DNA from: an uncultured Lachnospiraceae bacterium
GTDB lineage: Bacteria; Bacillota; Clostridia; Lachnospirales; Lachnospiraceae
Direction of reading: 5' to 3'
NCBI GenBank assembly: GCA_910585005.1
Contig: CAJUCN010000010.1
Coordinates: 1-64,000, forward strand
DNA length: 64,000 nucleotides
Position numbers and translations under genes: made by a program. The notes under the pieces are model-generated. The model saw only the letters and a program-made list of their open reading frames with translations, was not told the origin of the DNA and did not search any database. This document shows positions 8,742 to 16,760 of the stretch, one piece after another (position 1 is the first letter of the stretch; each line of letters begins with the position of its first letter).

Positions 8742-9821
8742 CTACATCTCCATCTGTAGTTTTAAATCTTCTGCTGCATCCAGGAATTTCACGACACCAG
8801 ACAAAAACATCCAGCTTCCAGTATTGGCCTCTTTCAGCTCCTGTTCCGGCATTTCCTCCGTATCAATTCCATGCCCTTCCAGATATTCCCGGTTCAGCTC
8901 CGCGCTTACTTCCACATAATTTTCCGCATTCCCGTCAAGAATGGAACCCTGTATTTTCCGGAAGTAATCGTTTACCGCCCCTACAAACATCTGCTTGTTG
9001 TCATAGCTGTTTACTACCTTCCCTACATAATTCTCTTCAAAGGTCGTGTGTATATCATGGAGCAGCACATCCATCCCTTCCACAATTTTTACTTTTTTCA
9101 GGTCTTCCGTCTTTTCCTCCGATACCGTCACAAGGCTTGTAACGCCTCTTCCAACCTTATATTTTTCGCCGTCAAATACAAGGATGAATTTCCCTGCATC
9201 AATTGCTGCATCTGGATCCTCTTCCATCTGTGCATCCACTACCTCCGGCAATGCATAATAAGTACTGCTCTGTGTAAGCGGCAGCCCCGCAAGGATTCCT
9301 GCAATCCGGCAGGTGTATTGTGCAGCAGTATACTCTGCTGTTTCATCCTGGTCTTCCCATCTTGCCGTAATATGGCCGGTAGAAAAGTTGATAATATGCT
9401 CGTCATCCGCCTCGCAGGATGGAAGCACCGCCTTGACCTTTTTTCCTTTTGCATGTGTTTCCTTCAAAAATTGCTTCACGGCCTGCATCTGTCCGGATAC
9501 ATAGCCTGGATACGCCAGATAATCAATGTTCATCGGAATGATTTCTTTCAGCGTCCCTTCCAGATCCGCAGTCCCATCCTCTTTCTTTATCATCCGGATT
9601 GCAAGAACCTTCTGCGGCGATCCTTTAAAGGCAAGTTTAAGCATCTTTAAATTTGCCTCTGTCCAGTCACCCTTTTTCAGTTCTTTTTCCCGCCTGTATG
9701 GCGTAAGAAACTGTTCTAACGTATCATCTTCTAACAAAATGGCTGCCATTCCCCGGCTGCTTCTCTGCACAGCGGTCACCGCTTTCTGCTGAAAACTGAT
9801 CAGTATTTCAGGTAATCCCAT
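8742..9821 (-). CDS. xkdK: XkdK-like contractile tail sheath protein
   Basis: Outer contractile sheath. The 359-residue product starts MGLPEILISFQQKAVTAVQR, matching PBSX/XkdK sheath N-termini, and ends in the conserved region GSWMFLSGVVKFLDAAEDLKLQMEM, which forms inter-subunit strands. The middle (GRGVTSLVTVSEEKTEDLKKVKIVE) is the domain shared by all sheath proteins. Presence of a sheath shows that the particle is a myovirus, as for Mu and PBSX. Confidence 0.94.
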   Translation of the reverse strand: MGLPEILISFQQKAVTAVQRSSRGMAAILLEDDTLEQFLTPYRREKELKKGDWTEANLKMLKLAFKGSPQKVLAIRMIKKEDGTADLEGTLKEIIPMNIDYLAYPGYVSGQMQAVKQFLKETHAKGKKVKAVLPSCEADDEHIINFSTGHITARWEDQDETAEYTAAQYTCRIAGILAGLPLTQSSTYYALPEVVDAQMEEDPDAAIDAGKFILVFDGEKYKVGRGVTSLVTVSEEKTEDLKKVKIVEGMDVLLHDIHTTFEENYVGKVVNSYDNKQMFVGAVNDYFRKIQGSILDGNAENYVEVSAELNREYLEGHGIDTEEMPEQELKEANTGSWMFLSGVVKFLDAAEDLKLQMEM

Positions 9822-10245
9822 CTTTTTTCCTCCATTTTATTCTAAGGTTTTCTGCCAACGGCTCCAAAACAGCAAAAGGAACCGTATCAATAAATTTCAG
9901 CGTCATCTTGTAATGTCCGATGTCATCGGTTATGTCCATCTGTGCGGATGGATAAAATGCCCTTCCGTTAATAAAGAAGAACGGTTTAAAAATTCCGTCC
10001 AGTTTATCAAGCATTTCATAAATCTTTTCATTCGTAGTTACAAGCTTCTCCATGTAAGCAATATCTACTAGCACTTCCTTCTCCACCCAGTGCCCTGCTG
10101 CCGCTGTTTTGGAAGACAGAGGGACGAGTTGTAAGTGCAGGAAAGGCCCGTCTGATTGGGTAATATCCTCACCTGTAATATCTTCAACTTCTGTATTCTC
10201 CCTGAGGATCTTAATGATCCCATTCCTGATATCTGCCAGCGTCAT
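9808..10245 (-). CDS. Probable tail terminator protein (DUF6838-like)
   Basis: A 145-residue product directly upstream of the sheath gene. Features are LADIRNGIIKILRENTEVEDI at the N-terminus and a C-terminal YKMTLKFIDTVPF strand, as in phage tail terminator/XkdJ-position proteins. The role would be to cap the tail tube at the head end. ATG 10245 has GGGGTGAT upstream; its stop overlaps the sheath start by 14 bp. Confidence 0.72.
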   Translation of the reverse strand: MTLADIRNGIIKILRENTEVEDITGEDITQSDGPFLHLQLVPLSSKTAAAGHWVEKEVLVDIAYMEKLVTTNEKIYEMLDKLDGIFKPFFFINGRAFYPSAQMDITDDIGHYKMTLKFIDTVPFAVLEPLAENLRIKWRKKDGIT

Positions 10246-10249
10246 AGCA

Positions 10250-10645
10250 TCACCCCCTCATCGCTTTTCCAAGGTCATCCACCATGCCCTGCAGGTCATC
10301 CTGAAGATAATGATCCTTATAGGATGCCACACCTCTTTCCAGCATGTGGTGCCCTTCAACATACCCTACTGTCTTCCCACCCCTTACTTTGCGGTGGCCG
10401 TCATTCACATATGCCACATAATCCGCGTCATTTTCCAAATGGATTTTTATATCATCCTTTCCCTTTTGGGCATGGCTGCTCCACCGCCTCCTAAGGTTTC
10501 CCGTCTTCACCTTGGTCTTCCTTTTGACTTCCCTGACACATTTGGTTCCCATCTTCTCTGCATGATCCAGGGCAATCCTCCCTTCCCACTCTGCAAGTCC
10601 TCGATTAAATGCCCTTTCAAGGTCTTCCAGGCTTTTCATGCTCAT
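10250..10645 (-). CDS. HK97 gp10-like head-tail protein
   Basis: The 131-residue product has the gp10-family signature: VKTGNLRRRWSS in the middle and a C-terminal NDADYVAYVNDGHRK block with tandem aromatic residues. Members sit in the neck between connector and tail terminator. The start overlaps the preceding stop as ATGA. Confidence 0.87.
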   Translation of the reverse strand: MSMKSLEDLERAFNRGLAEWEGRIALDHAEKMGTKCVREVKRKTKVKTGNLRRRWSSHAQKGKDDIKIHLENDADYVAYVNDGHRKVRGGKTVGYVEGHHMLERGVASYKDHYLQDDLQGMVDDLGKAMRG

Positions 10646-11004
10646 GCAAGCCCATCCATTGCAAAAGGAGTCTCCCCGTGGGATATATAGCCGAATGTTC
10701 TGCCCGTCAATCCCTGGAAGACCTGCCCTGCTTCCGTTGCTATCTCCACCCGGTCATTGTTTCGCATTTCAACCCCCGGCATGGTAAAGATCACGGATTC
10801 AAACTGTTTTTCGCTGTGGAACTCCTGCCGGTCTGGTTTGCTGTTGCTCCCTTGGCTCAGGGCACAGGGGATCCCTTCATAAACAATCGCATCCTTTTCA
10901 AGCGTCTGTAGTGTTTTTGGATCCTTTACCCTTTTTTTCCTGTACACGGTCAGCCGATCCCTGAATGTCTTTGCCAGGATTGCCGCTTCCCTGTTTCCTG
11001 TCAT
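10642..11004 (-). CDS. Probable head closure protein (XkdH-position)
   Basis: About 120 residues, rich in beta strands (FRDRLTVYRKKR, DAIVYEGIPCALSQ, NNDRVEIATEAG). Position between the connector-like and gp10-like genes suits a head closure or stopper. The fold class is guessed from gene order and size; a direct family motif is not clear to me. Confidence 0.65.
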   Translation of the reverse strand: MTGNREAAILAKTFRDRLTVYRKKRVKDPKTLQTLEKDAIVYEGIPCALSQGSNSKPDRQEFHSEKQFESVIFTMPGVEMRNNDRVEIATEAGQVFQGLTGRTFGYISHGETPFAMDGLA

Positions 11005-11064
11005 TGTCCTTTACCGCCTTTCCCGCTCTCTTATATTTAAGGTCTTCAAATTTCATTTTTCCTC

Positions 11065-11397
11065 CTATCCGGTACGAAACCGCCGAAACTTACAGCAGAT
11101 GTCTCTCTGCTCCTGTGTCAGTGAATTTTCGGTAATTGTTGACGAATATGTAATCTGCGTGTCACCGCGCTTAATGGACGCCACATGATCGCCATTATCG
11201 CGGTCAAAAGCATTCACTGCCATCTGGCGGGCTACATACTCAAGCTGATAGGGGAGTATCTTCCGGTTGCAGAATAAAGTGATCGCCATCACCGAATCCT
11301 CCAGCATCTGCAGGAGGACGGCGTCATGTGCCGTCACACCTTCCCCGATTCCCAGCCGGAGCTTTAATTTCTCCAGCATCTGCTGCATATCAGGCAT
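11065..11397 (-). CDS. Head-tail connector (gp6/YqbG-like)
   Basis: From ATG 11397 the product is about 110 helical residues: LEKLKLRLGIGEGVTAHDAV and LLQMLEDSVMAITLFCNRKI are typical of the phage gp6-type connector that sits on the portal. The ORF is open further upstream, but the extra residues overlap the previous gene and look like frame shadow. A second ATG at 11403 is equally possible. Confidence 0.75.
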   Translation of the reverse strand: MPDMQQMLEKLKLRLGIGEGVTAHDAVLLQMLEDSVMAITLFCNRKILPYQLEYVARQMAVNAFDRDNGDHVASIKRGDTQITYSSTITENSLTQEQRDICCKFRRFRTG

Positions 11398-11743
11398 TTC
11401 CATCACCTGCCTGTACTGCTTCTGGCTGGGATTCCCGATTAGATATTCTCTCTTCCCCCTGGCCTGGTTCCGGCACCTGTTTCTGCTGGCTAATCTTCTC
11501 TGGATCATCTTTTTCTTGTTTCTGTTTATCCTTCTTCCTTGGTTCCTGCTTGACTTTCTTTTTTACCTCCGTCTGCAGATTTGCATCAATTTGGGGCATG
11601 GATCCTTTTTCTGGTTTCCGCACGTCTCCAAAAGTTTCACCTGCACTTCCTATAGGTACAAATCCCTTTTTTAAAAGCTCAGCCTTCTGTGCCTCTGAAG
11701 TGGCGCATTTTACTACATTCAGTCTCTGCATCATTTCCCTCAT
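11390..11743 (-). CDS. Charged phage head protein, unknown function
   Basis: About 117 residues from ATG 11743 (GGAGGGATAATA upstream). The N-terminal half (RLNVVKCATSEAQKAELLKK) resembles the small domain seen in proteins just after the capsid gene of PBSX-like phages. The C-terminal half is a low-complexity lysine/glutamate/glutamine linker (PRKKDKQKQEKDDPEKISQQ). It overlaps the connector gene by a few bases. Likely head decoration or completion protein; not recognised further. Confidence 0.6.
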   Translation of the reverse strand: MREMMQRLNVVKCATSEAQKAELLKKGFVPIGSAGETFGDVRKPEKGSMPQIDANLQTEVKKKVKQEPRKKDKQKQEKDDPEKISQQKQVPEPGQGEERISNRESQPEAVQAGDGNA

Positions 11744-11745
11744 TA

Positions 11746-12663
11746 TTATCCCTCCGCATTTACCCAGCACTTTAAATGCCTGTCCTCCGGCAGCCACACC
11801 TCATGATACCTACGGTAAGCAATAAACCATGCATCCGCCTTCTGGAAGGTGTCCGGATCAATGATCTTTATTTTGTCCTGCTTGGTCACCGCAATGGGAG
11901 CCGACTGTGGTGTAATAATCCAGTTAATGCCGACTGCATTTTCTGCTGGTGCAAAACCTCCTTCCTTCTCCCCGTCCGTCTTACCGTCTTTGAACACATA
12001 GGATGTCTTCATCCTTGAAGACGGCACCGGCTTAAAGAAAGAATTGTTATACTGCTTAAGCCTTGTATTAATAACCCCAGTCTTAAATTCTGCTACATTC
12101 AGAACCTTCGTAAACTTATCATCCAGTTCCAGCATGGTCTTGACAGGCTGAGCAATGGTGATTACAAGCGGGGTATCCTCCCCTACTTCATCCCTAACTT
12201 TATCAATGTCCTCCTGGAGTTTTTTCCAGACAGTCCCTTCCGCTGCCGTATATGTACCAGCCCTGTCTGATCCTTTCAGCAATGCACAAATCTTGCTGTA
12301 ACGGTACGCATCAATTTCCGGCAGCACCTTTTCCTTCTGGAAATTCCCAATCACTGAAGTCGCATTAACAATAAAATTAGTTTCATTCACATCCATAGCA
12401 TCAAGCTGAAAAGATGTGCCTCGATCCATAGTCATATCATAATCCTTAAATTTAAGACTAACGGAACCCTGTGGATACCCATCATCCCTGTCATAATCCT
12501 TCAATCCGGTAGTACTGATCTCTGGCATCCTAACCTTGTTGCCGCCGTTGTATTCCACCTGGACAGCGTTTGTATCCATCCAGCCTGAAGTCAGTCCCTG
12601 TGTCGCTTTCTCATCCAGCCTTTTCTGGAGCTGTGCCCCATATTCTAAAGTATTTAATGGCAT
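11746..12663 (-). CDS. Major capsid protein
   Basis: The 305-residue product is preceded by GGAGG and follows the DUF4355 scaffold gene, the usual order. Sequence features fit the HK97-fold capsids of PBSX-like phages: an N-arm with ALDEKATQGLT-like text, a P-loop region with DMTMDRGTSFQLDAMDVNET and the C-terminal WIITPQSAPIAVTKQDKIKI. No cleavage motif is evident, consistent with a separate scaffold protein. Confidence 0.92.
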   Translation of the reverse strand: MPLNTLEYGAQLQKRLDEKATQGLTSGWMDTNAVQVEYNGGNKVRMPEISTTGLKDYDRDDGYPQGSVSLKFKDYDMTMDRGTSFQLDAMDVNETNFIVNATSVIGNFQKEKVLPEIDAYRYSKICALLKGSDRAGTYTAAEGTVWKKLQEDIDKVRDEVGEDTPLVITIAQPVKTMLELDDKFTKVLNVAEFKTGVINTRLKQYNNSFFKPVPSSRMKTSYVFKDGKTDGEKEGGFAPAENAVGINWIITPQSAPIAVTKQDKIKIIDPDTFQKADAWFIAYRRYHEVWLPEDRHLKCWVNAEG

Positions 12664-12678
12664 GTCTTTTACCTCCTG

Positions 12679-13245
12679 CTAATTTAAAATCTTGTCAATT
12701 TCTGCCGCTATTGACTCTGCTTCACTATATGCACCTCCACCGTTGCTGCCGGAAGGCGTCTTCCCGGAAAGCCTTTTTTCCACCTGTGCCTGCACAGCCA
12801 GGTCAAACTGCTTCTTAAATGCATCTGCATTTGCTTTGGTCTCCTCCAGATCTTTGCCTACAAGGATGTTAAGGAAACCTCCCGGAATTTCCTTTTCCGC
12901 CAGGACTTCCTTGGCATCTGCTTTCAGTTCCCGGAGCGCAATTTCTGCCTCACGGTTCTTCAGGCGTTTTTCTTCCTGCTGTTTCTCATAAGCCGCCTTG
13001 CTGTCGGCATCCATGCCTGCAACTTTAAGGGCTTCCGCCACCGCTTCATCCTGCGCTTTTTTCTGATTTGCAAGAAGCTGGTCAATGTATGCCTGGTCAT
13101 AGGTTTTTCCCGTATCCCTGTCTACGGACTGCTCCCCGCCATTTCCGGAAGCGGCAGGTTTCGCCTCCGTTCCATCCGCTGCCAGATCTGGTGTCTGTTC
13201 CTGTACTGCAACAGACTCTGTTGCCGTGTTTGTTTCTTTTTCCAT
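12679..13245 (-). CDS. Phage scaffold protein (DUF4355)
   Basis: About 188 residues from ATG 13245 (AGGAGGTACGAAA upstream). Dominated by a long charged coiled coil (residues ~65-160, with AEIALRELKADAKEVLAEKE), flanked by alanine/serine/glycine-rich linkers, as in DUF4355 scaffolds. It should template capsid assembly with the next gene and leave before DNA packaging. Confidence 0.88.
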   Translation of the reverse strand: MEKETNTATESVAVQEQTPDLAADGTEAKPAASGNGGEQSVDRDTGKTYDQAYIDQLLANQKKAQDEAVAEALKVAGMDADSKAAYEKQQEEKRLKNREAEIALRELKADAKEVLAEKEIPGGFLNILVGKDLEETKANADAFKKQFDLAVQAQVEKRLSGKTPSGSNGGGAYSEAESIAAEIDKILN

Positions 13246-13334
13246 TTTCGTACCTCCTAAAAATTTGCAATTAAAAAGAGACTGCACTTTTCGCAATCCC
13301 TTAAAGTTACCTTTAATAAGTTTTAAATAAAATT

Positions 13335-13619
13335 TTAATCGATGCAGTCATCCTCATCATAATCATCCCAGTTGATGGTATAATCCGGATACAGCTCTTC
13401 CATGGGCTTTCCCTGTTTAATGCATTCCTCCATCATCTGGTAAAAATCCTCCATCGGTGTATCATCAAATACCCCCAGATAGAGAGTGCTGTCCGGGAAC
13501 ATTTGATTGTATTTCTCATCAACTTTCTGGGTATATTCCCGCCATTCATCTGCCCTCTTTTTATCCTCTTCTGTCCGGTTTTTCAAGAAATCCGCTAAGA
13601 AGTCCGGTATATTACACAC
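13335..13619 (-). CDS. Small acidic protein following the MuF gene; possible immunity protein
   Basis: Translation likely starts at GTG 13619, with GGAGG nine bases upstream, and the GTG overlaps the MuF stop (GTGTAA). The 94-residue product is very acidic, ending in NWDDYDEDDCID, with no membrane segment. Overlap with a MuF protein that carries a metallopeptidase-like tail fits the toxin-immunity layout described for MuF polymorphic toxins. No immunity family motif is recognised, so a plain structural or chaperone role remains possible. Confidence 0.6.
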   Translation of the reverse strand: MCNIPDFLADFLKNRTEEDKKRADEWREYTQKVDEKYNQMFPDSTLYLGVFDDTPMEDFYQMMEECIKQGKPMEELYPDYTINWDDYDEDDCID

Positions 13620-15384
13620 TTTTCAGTACCTCCATGAAAATTTTCCAGGCTGTGGGGAATGCCTGCTCCATTGCCGCTATCTTCTCCGGGGCATTGACCA
13701 TCATTGCGGAGAAAAAATGTGCATAGGCTTCATGCTCCAGGGCATGCTCCCTCTCCCAGTATTCCGCACTATGCCCGCCCTTCTGCAAAATCTTTTTTTC
13801 CGATGCTCCATCCAGCAGGTCTATGATATCTCTGTAAAAAGGCTCTTGTTCCCGTTCATTTTTTAAATCATTATAAGCTCCTTTTATGTTATCATACATC
13901 CCACTGTCTATCAAGTTTTGGAATAATGTTTCACTGTCGCTTATAATAGCATCCCGGAACATTTTCAACTCTGACCGGTTTCCGGTCAGATGGTCTATCC
14001 TGTGCCCTATCTCATGCCACAAAGGTGCATTTTTCCCCCTGGCATCTGCTACAGAATGCTCCGCATGATACCGGATTAATCCAGTCCGGGGCAGATACTG
14101 CGTTTTTCTTGCCCTAGTATTGATCACCCGGATCTCATCCAGATGGCTGCGGACCAGTTCCCCTGCCGGCGTGTTGTTCTCCCGGATTGTCTTCATGATG
14201 TGTGCCGCTTCCGGAAGCTCCCTAAGTCCCAGAGGTTCCTTCCTGTCATGCACCGCGTTCAACAGCTTTTCCGCCCTGCCTTTTAGATCATCCGCCGGGG
14301 CATATCTTGCCTGCCACTGCTTGTAGGTCATATCTGCAGGCACTTCATAGTATTTTCCATTTTCATCCCTGGCATCTCTCGTAGTCGCTGCTTTCTTTTG
14401 CTCTTCATCAGGGAACCAGCAGACGGTTGTACTCCTGCAGTTAGGATGCATGGGCGGATAATTCTTTCCCGGAACGGCATCTTTCACCTTAAAATGTTTC
14501 CCATCCAGCTCCTGACAGGCTTCGCTTGTCCTGCCATCCAGGGTGGCAAGATATTCATACCACTCAATCCCGGCGGCTTCATAAGCTTCCTTTGTTGCTT
14601 TTTCAAAAATATAAGCGGTCTCCGTCCTTACCAGTGTCTTTGCCGCCCGGTAGGCTACATTCATTCTTTTGTGGATTCTTGATGCCATCTTTTCCAAGCT
14701 CTCGCCCCGGATTAGGCCTATGGTAAGGTTTTGCCGCAGGTCATCCGAAAAGTGCTTACAGTGTGCATACAGGCTTTTGGAATAATTCCGCTTATCATAA
14801 CGGTTTAGGACTGCCTTTTCCACTGCCCTTTCATTTGGATAAACAAAATTCTTCCCAAAGCCGATCCGCTGCTGGACATTAAAGATTCCTTTATAATATC
14901 CATCGTCAAATTCACTGCTTAAGTAATCATAAATGCTTGCCTGCTGGCTGTCGTAAAGGCTGACCAGCTTTTTATCTATTTCCAGCTTCCGTAATTCCAG
15001 ATAGGATATTTTCCCCTTCCGGGAATACAGCCTCATCTGTTCTTCCAGATCCTGATGCTGTTTTTCTATTCTTGCTATTACATCACCAGGAAGCCTCTCT
15101 CCATTCTGAAGCCCGGAAGTATAATTCCCGGACTGCATTATCATCCCCTGCCAGTCAATCTTTCGAAAATCCGCATCACTGATTTTTCTTTTGGCTTCCG
15201 CCAGTGTCACATGCTGCTGATCGGCAAACTTCTGGTACAGCTTTCGAATCTCTTTTTCTATTTCCTCCGCTGCCTGGCTGTACATCTTCTGCTGTTCCTT
15301 AAGAAGATAATCCTCCGAACGGTTGACGGATGCCGCCTTATCCTTTAAATATCTTCTTTCCCAATAAGATAACCTTCCTGCCAT
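13612..15384 (-). CDS. MuF/SPP1 gp7-type minor head protein with C-terminal zincin-like domain
   Basis: 590 residues. Residues ~1-190 form a helical head-binding part. Residues ~215-340 hold the SPP1 gp7/MuF domain with TLDGRTSEACQELDGK and the zinc-site MHPNCRSTTV. From ~395 the protein has a region not needed by ordinary MuF proteins; it carries HEIGHRIDH at 457-465 (an HExxH zinc-metallopeptidase motif) and, near 555, EHEAYAHFFSAM, which could supply the third zinc ligand. The protein enters the capsid in relatives and can be ejected, so the C-terminus could be an injected protease. The presence of the motif is seen; peptidase activity is inferred. Confidence 0.9.
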   Translation of the reverse strand: MAGRLSYWERRYLKDKAASVNRSEDYLLKEQQKMYSQAAEEIEKEIRKLYQKFADQQHVTLAEAKRKISDADFRKIDWQGMIMQSGNYTSGLQNGERLPGDVIARIEKQHQDLEEQMRLYSRKGKISYLELRKLEIDKKLVSLYDSQQASIYDYLSSEFDDGYYKGIFNVQQRIGFGKNFVYPNERAVEKAVLNRYDKRNYSKSLYAHCKHFSDDLRQNLTIGLIRGESLEKMASRIHKRMNVAYRAAKTLVRTETAYIFEKATKEAYEAAGIEWYEYLATLDGRTSEACQELDGKHFKVKDAVPGKNYPPMHPNCRSTTVCWFPDEEQKKAATTRDARDENGKYYEVPADMTYKQWQARYAPADDLKGRAEKLLNAVHDRKEPLGLRELPEAAHIMKTIRENNTPAGELVRSHLDEIRVINTRARKTQYLPRTGLIRYHAEHSVADARGKNAPLWHEIGHRIDHLTGNRSELKMFRDAIISDSETLFQNLIDSGMYDNIKGAYNDLKNEREQEPFYRDIIDLLDGASEKKILQKGGHSAEYWEREHALEHEAYAHFFSAMMVNAPEKIAAMEQAFPTAWKIFMEVLKSV

Positions 15385-15392
15385 GCCGCCAC

Positions 15393-16751
15393 CTACAAAT
15401 CATCCACATTTATTTTAGGGAGGTTCTCTCCCTTTATGGTTTCCTCTCTGATTTTGTCCAGCTCATCAGCCGTATCGCTTACTATGTCCGCCGGAAGCAT
15501 ATCTATCTGGGTTTCCTTGGAAACCACATTTTCCAGTTTTGTCACGTTTTCAATGATTTCAGAAAGATTCTCTGTGAAGTTCCTGTCATATTTCTGCTCT
15601 ACGGTATCAGAGTCCCAATCCTTATTTTTCAGGAGGTTTAAAAAGCCTGTAATAATGCTGATCATTTTGGTCTGGGCGGACCGGAAGCAGTTTTCCTTCA
15701 TGATGGCAAGTTCTTCCAGCCCGATCAGCTTATACTTTATGGCTACCCCGGAAAGGTTCCCGGCAAAGCTTTCGTCCGTGAGCGCCGGCACCTGCGACAG
15801 GAAAAAAATGTCTTTATACAGCCGGTTTTTATAATTCTCATTGGCTGTATCATTTGTCTGTTTCGTCAGCCATTGTGCCTGTCCATGTTCGTCCAGAAAT
15901 AAAATTCTGTTTTTTCTCAGATTTTTTACTGCTTTTGTCTCCTCCTCATCTTCGTCACCGCTCAATTCGTCTTCAAGAATGTCACTTGCTCCTGCAATGC
16001 AGAGGTAGGCGTCTGTAAAATAGTCCATGTCATTCGCCGTATCGGACTGGGCATTGTCATACGCATCATTCAGGGATATATGCGGCTCAAAATCCCCCAT
16101 CCTGTCCTCATTATTCCAGACAACGATAATGGGAATGTCATTCAGCATATGCCAGTCCCTGGCGGCATACTGGCTGTAAACAATTTCCCCGTTTTCCCGT
16201 CTGAAATGATAAATATATTTCTCATCATAGACATCCGCATATTCTGCGTTCAGTTTCCCGTCTATGTCATACTCTTCCCAGATCCTGACTCCCGCTTCCA
16301 GAAATTCGTCAAGTGACGGTGAATAAATGGGAATAATGTTTTCCGCATCCATCTTCTTGATCCGCAACTTTGCATTTTCATTAATAAAAAGAAGATAATA
16401 TCCAATCCCTTTTTTGCTAGCTTCTTTGGAAACCTCAAAATTAAGGGAATTTATGTAATTATTCTTAAATATTTCTTTTAAGGCATCATCATAATTCTTA
16501 TCTGCGGCCGTATAGCGGATAGGTTTCCCGGCAAAATAACTTGTCGCCATGTTTGTGATATAGCGGCAGAATCCATGCGCCAGCTTATTGTTAGGTTTCC
16601 CGTCCGTCATGGTTCTTTGCTCAATCCGGGTCTGGACCCTGTAATATTTCTGGTCCCTTTCAAACCGCGGGATGTATTCGCTTTTGAAATTCCGGATCAG
16701 CTTCGTCAGGAATTCCGGATCCAGAACCTGCTCTTTTTTAAATTTATACAT
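15393..16751 (-). CDS. Portal protein (SPP1 gp6 type)
   Basis: The 452-residue product follows TerL and precedes MuF, the conserved packaging order. It shows portal landmarks: YFAGKPIRYTA, the central crown region and a long C-terminal helical segment. A run of acidic residues (DELSGDEDEEETKAVKNL, ~265-285) matches variable loops in portals of this class. Dodecameric DNA gate and docking site of the terminase. Confidence 0.93.
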   Translation of the reverse strand: MYKFKKEQVLDPEFLTKLIRNFKSEYIPRFERDQKYYRVQTRIEQRTMTDGKPNNKLAHGFCRYITNMATSYFAGKPIRYTAADKNYDDALKEIFKNNYINSLNFEVSKEASKKGIGYYLLFINENAKLRIKKMDAENIIPIYSPSLDEFLEAGVRIWEEYDIDGKLNAEYADVYDEKYIYHFRRENGEIVYSQYAARDWHMLNDIPIIVVWNNEDRMGDFEPHISLNDAYDNAQSDTANDMDYFTDAYLCIAGASDILEDELSGDEDEEETKAVKNLRKNRILFLDEHGQAQWLTKQTNDTANENYKNRLYKDIFFLSQVPALTDESFAGNLSGVAIKYKLIGLEELAIMKENCFRSAQTKMISIITGFLNLLKNKDWDSDTVEQKYDRNFTENLSEIIENVTKLENVVSKETQIDMLPADIVSDTADELDKIREETIKGENLPKINVDDL

Positions 16752-16760
16752 GTCTGCCTC

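Noticed and set aside
8871..9650. 259-codon plus-strand frame over the sheath gene
   Set aside because: Antisense of a well-supported sheath protein; cysteine/phenylalanine-rich nonsense composition.
15441..15460. CTGATGAG in the portal gene as another hammerhead
   Set aside because: No matching GAAA strand or stems around it; only the core heptamer occurs by chance.
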